From Aneurinibacillus terranovensis DSM 18919 (lineage in GTDB: Bacteria > Bacillota > Bacilli > Aneurinibacillales > Aneurinibacillaceae), in the NCBI RefSeq assembly GCF_000430625.1, contig NZ_KE387171.1:2562-66561 (forward strand): a stretch of 64,000 nt of DNA, in the 5' to 3' direction. Of the stretch, positions 53,629 to 60,957 are shown in pieces. Position 1 is the stretch's first letter; each line of letters opens with the position of its first letter. Made by a program: the position numbers and the translations under genes. A model generated the notes under the pieces. That model searched no databases. It was not told the origin of the DNA and saw only the letters and a program-made list of their open reading frames with translations.

Positions 53629-54579
53629 CTATTTCATTTCCACTTTCGGTTCAGGAGAAGCGGGAAGCGCTGCAAAATGGTAGCCTTTGCTTCGTAAATA
53701 TTCAATGACCTTTGGCAGCATTTCAACCGTTTGCTTACGCTCATGCATCAGGATAATCGATCCGGGTTTTACCCCGCCATTCTCGATATTAGTCAGAATT
53801 TTTTCCGGGTTATGCGCCAAACTCCAGTCTAAACTATCAACCTGCCAGAATATAATATACTGGTGGATTTCTTTCGATACCTGTCTTGTAGCCTTGTTAA
53901 CCGATCCGTAAGGCGGACGGAAGTACACAATTTTATCACCAATTTTGTTTTCGATGTAGCTGGCTGTTTCGGTTAAATCCTTTTCCTGTTGCGCGACACT
54001 TTCTTTACCCAGCGCATCATGATGCATCGTATGCGATCCGATAACGTCCCCTTGCTCTATCATCTGGTGGCCAAACTGGCCCAGATCGTCCGTCACCTGA
54101 TCCCCGATCCAAAAGTAAGACCCGTTAATTCCATTTTTTCGCATGATGGAGGCGATATCTTTCGTATACGCTCCTGGGCCATCGTCAAACGTCAAATATA
54201 CCGTTTTATTGTCTTTCGTCGGTATATTATCAATTAATTTACCAAACGGTAAAGCAATATTCTCCTTTTGAGACGGTGGAGCCTGCGGTTGAGTCGTTTC
54301 CTCCTGCGTTTGCTGTTGGGTTTGTTGCTGAATCTGCTGCTGATGTGTGTTCGTGTCGCCTTTTAATGAATCCGGATTCTGTGGTTTTGTATTCGTTTGG
54401 ACCGTTGAATCGTTAGATGTGTCCGCCTGTTTACTCTGATCCGTACTCTTCTGGCTCTGTGCGTTATCGTGCGCTAAAGACTTGGTCAACGGATGAAAAA
54501 TAAGATTCACAAGAATAATGATTCCCAAACATGCGATCCCAGACCAGACTAGGACCGCTCCTCTTCTTGGTTGTTTCAC
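53629..54579 (-). CDS. Membrane-anchored polysaccharide deacetylase
   Basis: A 316-residue NodB-homology protein. It has one N-terminal membrane helix (residues 9-27), a low-complexity Gln/Thr/Ser linker of about 75 residues and a catalytic domain. Motifs: TVYLTFDDGPG, SHTMHHDAL with the metal-binding histidines, VYFRPPYGSVN, VDSLDW and ILMHE. It probably removes acetyl groups from peptidoglycan or a related cell-wall glycan outside the membrane. The start is GTG 54579. Confidence 0.92.
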   Translation of the reverse strand: MKQPRRGAVLVWSGIACLGIIILVNLIFHPLTKSLAHDNAQSQKSTDQSKQADTSNDSTVQTNTKPQNPDSLKGDTNTHQQQIQQQTQQQTQEETTQPQAPPSQKENIALPFGKLIDNIPTKDNKTVYLTFDDGPGAYTKDIASIMRKNGINGSYFWIGDQVTDDLGQFGHQMIEQGDVIGSHTMHHDALGKESVAQQEKDLTETASYIENKIGDKIVYFRPPYGSVNKATRQVSKEIHQYIIFWQVDSLDWSLAHNPEKILTNIENGGVKPGSIILMHERKQTVEMLPKVIEYLRSKGYHFAALPASPEPKVEMK

Positions 54580-54699
54580 CTATGCTTCCCACTTTCTATT
54601 AATTTTATCTACCTTCTATATTAAACTAGTTTTCTTAAAGAGGGTGGGAAAAAGATTTGAAACACTTAAAAATGGAATTCTTTATACTCTCTGCCATGT

Positions 54700-55612
54700 A
54701 AAGCAAGTGAAACTTTCACAAAAATAGCGGCTTTGTTTTTAGACAAATTAATTGGGCATGAAGAAATGAAAAACTATCGACCTGCCGAAAACGTATCAAT
54801 CGTTACAAGCGGTTCAACAGACACTTCTGGAAAAACGACGAGATGGGTAAGTCTTTCCATCAACTACCTACAAGCGATTCATAATATACCGGTATTAAAC
54901 AGCGGTTTTACCGTACATGTGAATGAAACAGGGCACGTTACCGACTTTTACCGGATGGGCGATAAGTTGGATAACGCAATCTTCCCGGATCCATCCAAGA
55001 GTATTTCGCGGGAAACCGCCGAAAAATCGTTCCTCGCGAACTTAAAAATGGAGCTTCAATACAATGAACACCAGCCAACAAAAATCCAGTCATTCCCTCC
55101 GGAAATAGCAGAAACAAAACCTGTGCTGATGTATGGACCTGCTTTTTATACGAGCGTTTTACCGATTGATGCGATAACAGGAAAGACGACCGTCATCTGG
55201 CCGGGGTTAAATCAACAGCCGCAAATCGTTAAACTCGCTCCTCTGGGAAAACAATTAGTCGGGCATTCGAAAGAAAAGGTTGCCGGCATTCTAAAGAATG
55301 AATTTGATTTTGATACGTCAACCATGGAAGCGTCGGCCACTACGCAGGATAGTATAGGAGTTGATGACCACTCTCACCCATTCATCACTTATTCATGGAT
55401 CGAAAACACCCATAGTAATAAACAACCCCGTATGGCAATATATCGCCACAGACGACGAGAGTTTTATTCCTGCATGGGTTGACCGTAGTAAATTAAAAAG
55501 GGACTCTCATCAGCCAAACGAGATAAGTTTCTTTTTCACCGAAATGTATCAGGGAGTACCAATGATCAACCGTGGCTATTCGGTTTCGCTTGACGCGAAT
55601 TATTTTGCATAA
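54700..55612 (+). pseudogene. YcdB/YcdC-repeat protein remnant, truncated and frameshifted
   Basis: The first 720 bases encode AALFLDKLIGHEEMKNYRPAE, LQAIHNIPVLNSGFTVHVNETGHVTDFYR and YTSVLPIDAITGKTT, typical of the PepSY-like YcdB/YcdC repeated domain. Near 55415-55425 the coding signal moves to another frame, giving PVWQYIATDDESFIPAWVDRSKLK and MYQGVPMINRGYSVSLDANYFA up to a stop at 55612. The signal peptide and start are missing, no RBS is seen, and the C terminus is short. A decayed surface protein gene. Confidence 0.65.
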
Positions 55613-55633
55613 AAGATTTTGTATAAAGGGTAT

Positions 55634-55666
55634 AGTAAAAGGAGAGCTGATTGCCCTCCTTTTACT
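55634..55666. terminator. Terminator between the remnant and the NamZ-type gene
   Basis: AGTAAAAGGAG and CTCCTTTTACT pair exactly around an 11-base loop. It overlaps the last base of the NamZ-type gene on the minus strand and can serve either direction. Confidence 0.75.
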
Positions 55667-56877
55667 CAGCGGAAATTTCCATACAGGAGATATTTCTGCC
55701 GCTCTTGTTTAAACTTCTGAAGGCCGGCGGCATACTTTGCTTCTATTTGCTGGGGTGTCAGTCCCTGTTGCAGGTACTGTCCCATTTTATTTGTGCCCAT
55801 GATTTTATCGAACATTACAATGCTGCTGCTCGTTTTTCCGCTTTTCGGCACCTTGAAATGGCTGAGAGAATGGGCATATACGAGCGCATAAATCCCCGTT
55901 TTTGCGGGATTAAACGTATGAAAGTTGGTTATGTTTATCCGGACTCCACCTGCTGACCCGCGAGATTTTGGAATAAAGGTAACCCCCGGCAATTTTGCAT
56001 GGTTGAGAAGTGCGGCATATTTATTCGAGTTAATCCCTTTACCGCCAATCCATGTAAATGTATCCTCCTGGTAAATTCCAGTTCCTTCTCCGAGACCTGT
56101 CGCCGAGTATCCAAAAACAGCGTTCAAATCAGGGATAAACGGAGAACTCTGAATCCATTTTAACCCGGTATCCTGCCATACCATATCCCTTGTATACCCC
56201 TCCATCGGAACAACGGTAAGCTTAGCTCCGATATTCCGGTTAAAGAACCGGGCAAGTTCACCTGCCGTCATCCCATGCGTCATCGGTAAATTATCGACAC
56301 CGACAAACGATTTGTAAGTATCTTCGAGAACCGGGCCATCCACCGTATTGCCCCCGAGCGGATTCGGGCGGTCAAGCACAATCATCGGCTTGCTATAGTT
56401 TTTCGCAGCTTTCATGCAGTAGTTCAGCGTGGACATATATGTATACGAACGCGCCCCAATATCCTGAATATCAAAAACAAGCACATCCACATTGCGCAGC
56501 ATATCAGCGGTTGGCATTCTTGTGTCCCCGTACAGGCTATATACCGGAATGCCCAGCGTGGGATGCGTATACGATTTAACATAGGTTCCGGCGCTTGCTT
56601 TTCCGTCAATTCCATGTTCCGGTCCATACAGTGCAGTAAGTGTAGTTTCTTTATAATCGGCCAGCACATCAATCGTGCTTTTTCCTTCGCTGTTCACCCC
56701 GGTTTGATTTGTAATCAGGCCGATTTTTTTTCCGTTTATTAACTGGCTGTACTTACTTAGCAGCAAATCATCCCCAAGCTTAATCTTCGGACCATTCGTT
56801 TCCGCCAGCGCTGCCAGACTTGTCCCGATTGCCATCAGCATCACCACAATCAGCAAGGCAAGCTTTCTCCCTATCAT
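55666..56877 (-). CDS. Exo-beta-N-acetylmuramidase NamZ-like (DUF1343)
   Basis: A 403-residue exported protein with signal peptide (residues 5-25, cleavage near ALA-ETN). The DUF1343 domain shows KIGLITNQTGVNSEGKSTIDVL, ALYGPEHGIDGKASAG, VLVFDIQDIGARSYTYMSTLNYCMKAA, LDRPNPLGGNTVDGPVLE and PMTHGMTAGELARFF. NamZ of B. subtilis removes N-acetylmuramic acid from glycan ends during muropeptide recycling. ATG 56877 has GGGAG upstream. No other muropeptide-recycling genes (namZ, nagZ, amiE cluster) are adjacent. Confidence 0.9.
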   Translation of the reverse strand: MIGRKLALLIVVMLMAIGTSLAALAETNGPKIKLGDDLLLSKYSQLINGKKIGLITNQTGVNSEGKSTIDVLADYKETTLTALYGPEHGIDGKASAGTYVKSYTHPTLGIPVYSLYGDTRMPTADMLRNVDVLVFDIQDIGARSYTYMSTLNYCMKAAKNYSKPMIVLDRPNPLGGNTVDGPVLEDTYKSFVGVDNLPMTHGMTAGELARFFNRNIGAKLTVVPMEGYTRDMVWQDTGLKWIQSSPFIPDLNAVFGYSATGLGEGTGIYQEDTFTWIGGKGINSNKYAALLNHAKLPGVTFIPKSRGSAGGVRINITNFHTFNPAKTGIYALVYAHSLSHFKVPKSGKTSSSIVMFDKIMGTNKMGQYLQQGLTPQQIEAKYAAGLQKFKQERQKYLLYGNFR

Positions 56878-56965
56878 TTTCTCTCTCCCTTCTAAATTGA
56901 AAAATGGTAGAATCCTTCCCCTACCTTCCATAGTTATTGGACGCATGGCCTTGCCATTAGTTACC

Positions 56966-57301
56966 TCAGGTAATAAAAAACCATACATCCGAAACTTCCG
57001 ACAGCTTTAATAAATAATAACACTCTTCTCTAAACATATGGTCGTGAAACAGCGGAGATAATATGCCCAGCAGTTGATCCGTAAGCTTCATTTCCTCCTG
57101 CGTTAACGTTGCAAGTTCGGCTCCCTGGATCGAGCGACGTGATTGTGTCAATAGCTGGTCGAATTCCTGAATAAAAGCGCCTGCCCGAAAAAATTTCTTC
57201 CTGTTCTCCAGGAGCAAGTGTTGTATAAATAAACCGGCTGTGATCCCCTAAAATCGGCAGAACCGATGTTCAAACAGAACTGTGTTCACGTAATTGCTCA
57301 T
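56966..57301 (-). pseudogene. DUF2935 protein remnant with two frameshifts
   Basis: An RBS GGAGGG and ATG 57301 start MSNYVNTVLFEHRF, which breaks at TTC TGC CGA TTT TAG. The sense continues one frame over as ILGDHSRFIYTTLAPGEQEEIF. It then continues in a third frame as RAGAFIQEFDQLLTQSRRS, through LSPLFHDHMFREECYYLLKL, before ending. Intact DUF2935 proteins have a duplicated helical domain of about 250 residues; only the first half remains. Two frameshifts plus truncation mark a dead gene. Confidence 0.72.
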
Positions 57302-57508
57302 TTGTTTCCCTCCTCTACGCACATTACAACGTATGCGAGGTGCCCAAAAGTGACACGTGTTGTAAAAAATCATTTGCAAGAAACATAAAGTTCCTACATT
57401 GCTGGTAAATAAATCATTAACTTTAAATACCAGTCATAACTCGAAGGGATTTAGAAAAAATAATATCACAAGGTTGAAAACCTTGAATAAAAAATAGGAG
57501 GTAACACA

Positions 57509-57712
57509 ATGGCTCAAGGCGGAAACAGAAACCAACTTCTTGTATCTCAAGCGAACCAGGCAATCGATCAACTTAAGTATGAAATTGCCAGCGAATTCGG
57601 TGTGAATCTGGGAGCTGACACTACCTCTCGTGCAAACGGTTCTGTCGGAGGAGAAATTACGAAGCGCCTGGTTCAATTCGGTGAGCAAGCATTAGCCGGA
57701 CGCGTTCAGTAA
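57509..57712 (+). CDS. Small acid-soluble spore protein, alpha/beta type
   Basis: A 67-residue DNA-binding spore protein. [49 protein letters not shown] is the SASP alpha/beta signature, with the GPR protease site at [19 protein letters not shown] single gene with its own terminator, expected to be made in the forespore under sigma-G. No exact sigma-G promoter could be assigned in the 207-bp gap upstream. Confidence 0.96.
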   Translation: MAQGGNRNQLLVSQANQAIDQLKYEIASEFGVNLGADTTSRANGSVGGEITKRLVQFGEQALAGRVQ

Positions 57713-57733
57713 CAAACGAATATCATGGATAAG

Positions 57734-57762
57734 AAAAGGGTGCGTCAGCACCCTTTTCCCTT
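57734..57762 (+). terminator. Terminator of the SASP gene
   Basis: AAAAGGGTGC-GTCA-GCACCCTTTT followed by CCCTT. Exact ten-base stem. Confidence 0.88.
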
Positions 57763-57804
57763 ATGAAAAGTTGCGACAAGTTTCTTCCTATACATATGTC
57801 ATTC

Positions 57805-58923
57805 CTATATATAAGTCATTCCATTCCAACGGAATGCTTCCATCATGTCCAAATCTATATCCACTCCCAGACCGACGCCGGAAGGTACTTTTACCTGTCC
57901 GTTGGAAGGCCTGATCGAGATGATATTCGTAAAAGGATTTTCCATGACATCCCATTCAACCGGCTCTATCGGTTCCCCTTCCATTTTGCTCCACGGTACT
58001 AGACAGGCCTGAGCAAACAAAGCATACAATCGGGTTAATCCACCGTCAAAGGCGTGAGGTGAGACCCGCAGACCAAATTGGCGGGCTAACTGCAGAGATT
58101 CACGGTATCCATCAATTCCGTCTTGATGCATGGTGTCCGGCTGAACAATATCAATGGCGTTTTCCATGAACATGGGCAGAAATTGCTCTGCGCTGCTTAG
58201 ATTCTCCCCACCGGCAATCGGGACCGACAGCGTTTGTCGTAAAAACTTATATTCCTCCGTTCGACTCATCGGCATCGGTTCCTCAAACCACGCAAGATTG
58301 TCCCACTCAGCAAACAGCGGCTGCCACTGCCGTGCAGCTGCCACGTCATAACTTTGATTCGCATCCAATGCCATTGAGATTTTCCCCTGGAAGTATGCCT
58401 GGACGGTATTAATATGCTGCTGGTCTTCCTGAATCGTCTTTCCGCCGATTTTTAATTTCACCTGTGAAAAACCTTCAGAAATAAATTTTTCAATCAGGCG
58501 CAAGGAGTTCTCCTGCCAGTTCACCTCGTCAGAGTACGATTGGAAAGAAGCATAGACCGGAATGGTATCATGCCACTTCCCACCCCATAAGTCACAAATG
58601 GATAACCTGGCTTTTTTGGCTACGATTTCTGTTAACGCCATACTGACTCCCGCAGCTGCCCGCTGATGCCACTTTTTTATAATTTTAACGAGCTTCGTTC
58701 TATCGGTCGCCTGTTTTCCAATAAGAAAGGGGATAATCCTGTCGTGAAATCCTTTATCCAACGTGGGCAGCCAGTCGATACACTCTCCCCACCCTTCTAT
58801 GCCCGACTTCGTGGTAATACGAAGCAGAAAACAAGTTCGATATTTTTTAAATCCATTTGCGTCTCCATACGGTTTGCTCAGCTTATACAATAAAGGGAAA
58901 GTTTCGACCTTTTCGATTTGCAC
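57805..58923 (-). CDS. Mandelate racemase/muconate lactonizing enzyme family protein
   Basis: A 372-residue enolase-superfamily enzyme. KxK base motif QVKLKIGG, metal ligands in ALDANQSY, WFEEPMP and AGGENLS, then IVQPDTMHQDGI and SPHAFDGG giving the Asp-His dyad of the MR subgroup. This set fits acid-sugar dehydratases or racemases more than MenC. GTG 58923 is chosen because AAGGAG lies eight bases before it, and relatives start at the same point. It is monocistronic; the substrate is unknown. Confidence 0.85.
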   Translation of the reverse strand: MQIEKVETFPLLYKLSKPYGDANGFKKYRTCFLLRITTKSGIEGWGECIDWLPTLDKGFHDRIIPFLIGKQATDRTKLVKIIKKWHQRAAAGVSMALTEIVAKKARLSICDLWGGKWHDTIPVYASFQSYSDEVNWQENSLRLIEKFISEGFSQVKLKIGGKTIQEDQQHINTVQAYFQGKISMALDANQSYDVAAARQWQPLFAEWDNLAWFEEPMPMSRTEEYKFLRQTLSVPIAGGENLSSAEQFLPMFMENAIDIVQPDTMHQDGIDGYRESLQLARQFGLRVSPHAFDGGLTRLYALFAQACLVPWSKMEGEPIEPVEWDVMENPFTNIISIRPSNGQVKVPSGVGLGVDIDLDMMEAFRWNGMTYI

Positions 58924-59062
58924 ATCCATCTCTCCTTGCTGTAATTTCAACGTGAAGCACGTCACTTAGCTTGCTCTATCTAAACCAAATTTATAAACAC
59001 GCAGTCTGTAGAGAATATGCGGTAGAATTAAAAAATTAGCGGCTGCAAATAATGGACGTTAG

Positions 59063-59236
59063 GTGCGGTCCTGCCAGTCCCAATTGTTGGCGGAGATGGT
59101 CGGCAATCCGATTCCGATTGATGAACACCATGCAGCGAAAACACGCGATCAGGTTGGAGCCCATACGATCGGCTGGTTTCATTTTCAACCGTTATATCAT
59201 CGCATCGTTAGAGAACATCCTGATTTTCTCGATTAA
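59063..59236 (+). pseudogene. Possible 3' remnant of an unrecognised gene
   Basis: A 57-codon frame from GTG 59063 encodes QLLAEMVGNPIPIDEHHAAK and VGAHTIGWFHFQPLYHRIVR, ending FLD. The composition is strongly protein-like, with aromatic and His residues, while other frames are not. No RBS is present and the frame opens directly after a stop, so a truncated gene end is more likely than a functional short protein. Family not recognised. Confidence 0.4.
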
Positions 59237-59247
59237 CAAGCAGCACT

Positions 59248-59285
59248 AAAAAAGGAACATCCCCATCACTTGGGATGTTCCTTTT
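59248..59285. terminator. Terminator between the remnant and the lipoprotein gene
   Basis: AAAAAGGAACATCCC-CATCACTT-GGGATGTTCCTTTT. Bidirectional hairpin with A and T runs. Confidence 0.9.
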
Positions 59286-59296
59286 ACTGTTTGTAT

Positions 59297-59503
59297 TTAT
59301 TTTCCTGACTGGCCGGACTGACCCCGGTTGGACTGATTTCCTTGATTGCCCTGAGTCGATTGGCCTTGCTTTCCCCGGCCGCCTTTGCCACCTTGAGTGG
59401 ATTGTGTTTTCGTATTGTTGCCACCCTTATTCATATTCCCACATCCAGTAAAAACTGAGAAAGCCATAATTGCTGTCATTATATAAATTGTCCATTTCTT
59501 CAT
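59297..59503 (-). CDS. Small Gly/Gln/Ser-rich lipoprotein
   Basis: A 68-residue protein with signal peptide MKKWTIYIMTAIMAFSVFTG and lipobox FTGC. The mature part is a hydrophilic, unordered Gly-Gln-Asn-Ser tail containing GKQGQSTQGNQGNQSNRGQSGQSGK-like repeats. ATG 59503 is supported by AAAGGAG. It is likely to be anchored on the outside of the membrane. No family identified. Confidence 0.65.
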   Translation of the reverse strand: MKKWTIYIMTAIMAFSVFTGCGNMNKGGNNTKTQSTQGGKGGRGKQGQSTQGNQGNQSNRGQSGQSGK

Positions 59504-59660
59504 ACTTATCTCAACTCCTTTCCATGTACCCAATCTTAGTCATCCCCTCGAAGAAGTTTTTTAAACATGATTAACAACGAAGGACGAGAGTGTTCCCGCA
59601 TAAAAAATACAACCCGGGAAAATCTATAAATGTTTAAATTGGGCAGGAAAGGACGATGCG

Positions 59661-60020
59661 TTGATGAAACATGGGACCCCATTATTAATTAAGTTTGTCA
59701 TGACTATGGCTATTCTGTATATTATCCTTGGACTTTTTTATACCGTTACTTTTGGAACTGTTTTTACAATGAGCGTAGCTGTAACTGTACTTGCTTATTT
59801 ACTGGGCGATCTGTTTATTCTGCCTACCACCGGTAATCCCATCGCCTCTGCGGCCGATATGGGGCTTACTTTTTTGATTATATGGTTTCTCTCGTATTTG
59901 CTTGCCGTTTTTATCCCGATGACCGCTATCCTTATTTCTACGATTGTAATTGGAATTGGAGAATGGTTTTTCCACGTCTATCTGCAAAACAGAGGGACAA
60001 GGGCCAAAACGACAGCATGA
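59661..60020 (+). CDS. DUF2512 (YndM-like) membrane protein
   Basis: A 119-residue protein with four hydrophobic helices. Typical DUF2512 sequence: LLIKFVMTMAILYIILGLF, VLAYLLGDLFILPTTGNPIASAADMGLTFLIIWFLSYL and a C-terminal EWFFHVYL. The start is TTG 59661 or ATG 59664, behind AAAGGAC. Function unknown. It converges on the psiE-like gene. Confidence 0.85.
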   Translation: MMKHGTPLLIKFVMTMAILYIILGLFYTVTFGTVFTMSVAVTVLAYLLGDLFILPTTGNPIASAADMGLTFLIIWFLSYLLAVFIPMTAILISTIVIGIGEWFFHVYLQNRGTRAKTTA

Positions 60021-60034
60021 CATGTCATTTTCCT

Positions 60035-60418
60035 TCATTTTCTCGGCGAACGAATTTTTAAGGAATAACTAATCATCAACACTAAAATCACGATGGATAA
60101 AATTAAATTTCCAGTTGGATTATCACGATTAACAATGATAAAGCGAATGGTAGCTGTAATTCCGATATATAGCAGATACCGGATGGGGAAATGATAATTT
60201 TCTTTAAAGTACGTTACAATCGTTGAAAGAAAGGCAAAAAACAAGAAAAACATCAAAATATCCTGTAATATATTTCGAACATCTAAAGTAGGCTCAATAG
60301 AGTATTGAAGGATAATCCAAATTTCACGAACCATAAAAATAGCCAGTACAATCCCCAGTACGATTAAGGAAAAATTTAAAATCCATTGAAAAAACTTGGT
60401 CATTGATTCTTTCAACAT
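60035..60418 (-). CDS. PsiE-like phosphate-starvation-inducible membrane protein
   Basis: A 127-residue protein with four helices. FFQWILNFSLIVLGIVLAIFMVREIW, DILMFFLFFAFLSTIVTYFKENYHFPIRYLLYIGITATIRFIIV fits the PsiE family. ATG 60418 follows GGAGG. Base usage is visibly more AT-rich than in genes to the left, like the two genes that precede it on this strand. No Pho box was sought beyond the sequence at hand. Confidence 0.8.
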   Translation of the reverse strand: MLKESMTKFFQWILNFSLIVLGIVLAIFMVREIWIILQYSIEPTLDVRNILQDILMFFLFFAFLSTIVTYFKENYHFPIRYLLYIGITATIRFIIVNRDNPTGNLILSIVILVLMISYSLKIRSPRK

Positions 60419-60471
60419 ATGTTCCTCCAAATAGGAGAAGGCAGGTTAAAACCCACCTTCTGACTAACAGA

Positions 60472-60945
60472 TTATTCTTTTAGGCCTTTCCCAAGTCCTC
60501 TTAGAAAACGAAGACCAAAACCTATTGCCCGATTCATATCCGGGTCTTTTAGCGCTTTAATTAAGTCAAACATCCTAACTTTTTCATCTTGCTTTTGTTT
60601 CGCTTCTTCAAGTCCACTTGTTACAGACGTTAACAATTTTTTTGTTTGTTCCGGGTCAATTGCAGTGAGAATACCCGCTGCAGCCATGAGATTATTGATC
60701 ATGGATGTGACTTCTTTTCGTTCAACCTGGCCTAGAATTATTTCTAAGATACTTACCTTTGCTTTCAACATGGACTCAGCCGCATCAAGAATTCCACTTT
60801 CATGCAGTTCCCGAACGATAGCTATAGTCTTCTGAATCGCTTCTTCATTTTCAGCCAATCCGTTTGTTAGATGAGTTAAAGAATACTGCTTTTTTTCTTC
60901 TTCATTCCATTCACGATTTTTAATCATACTGATAGGTTTTGCCAT
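60472..60945 (-). CDS. DUF1641 protein, formate-dehydrogenase-associated (YrhD-like)
   Basis: A 157-residue mostly helical protein. LTNGLAENEEAIQKTIAIVRELHESGILDAAESMLKAK and the C-terminal DPDMNRAIGFGLRFLRGLGKGL are the DUF1641 signature. In Bacillus it is found directly downstream of the FDH alpha gene, as here (12 bp after fdhA), and is thought to serve formate dehydrogenase assembly. RBS TAGGAGATG precedes ATG 60945. Confidence 0.88.
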   Translation of the reverse strand: MAKPISMIKNREWNEEEKKQYSLTHLTNGLAENEEAIQKTIAIVRELHESGILDAAESMLKAKVSILEIILGQVERKEVTSMINNLMAAAGILTAIDPEQTKKLLTSVTSGLEEAKQKQDEKVRMFDLIKALKDPDMNRAIGFGLRFLRGLGKGLKE

Positions 60946-60957
60946 AACTCACATCTC

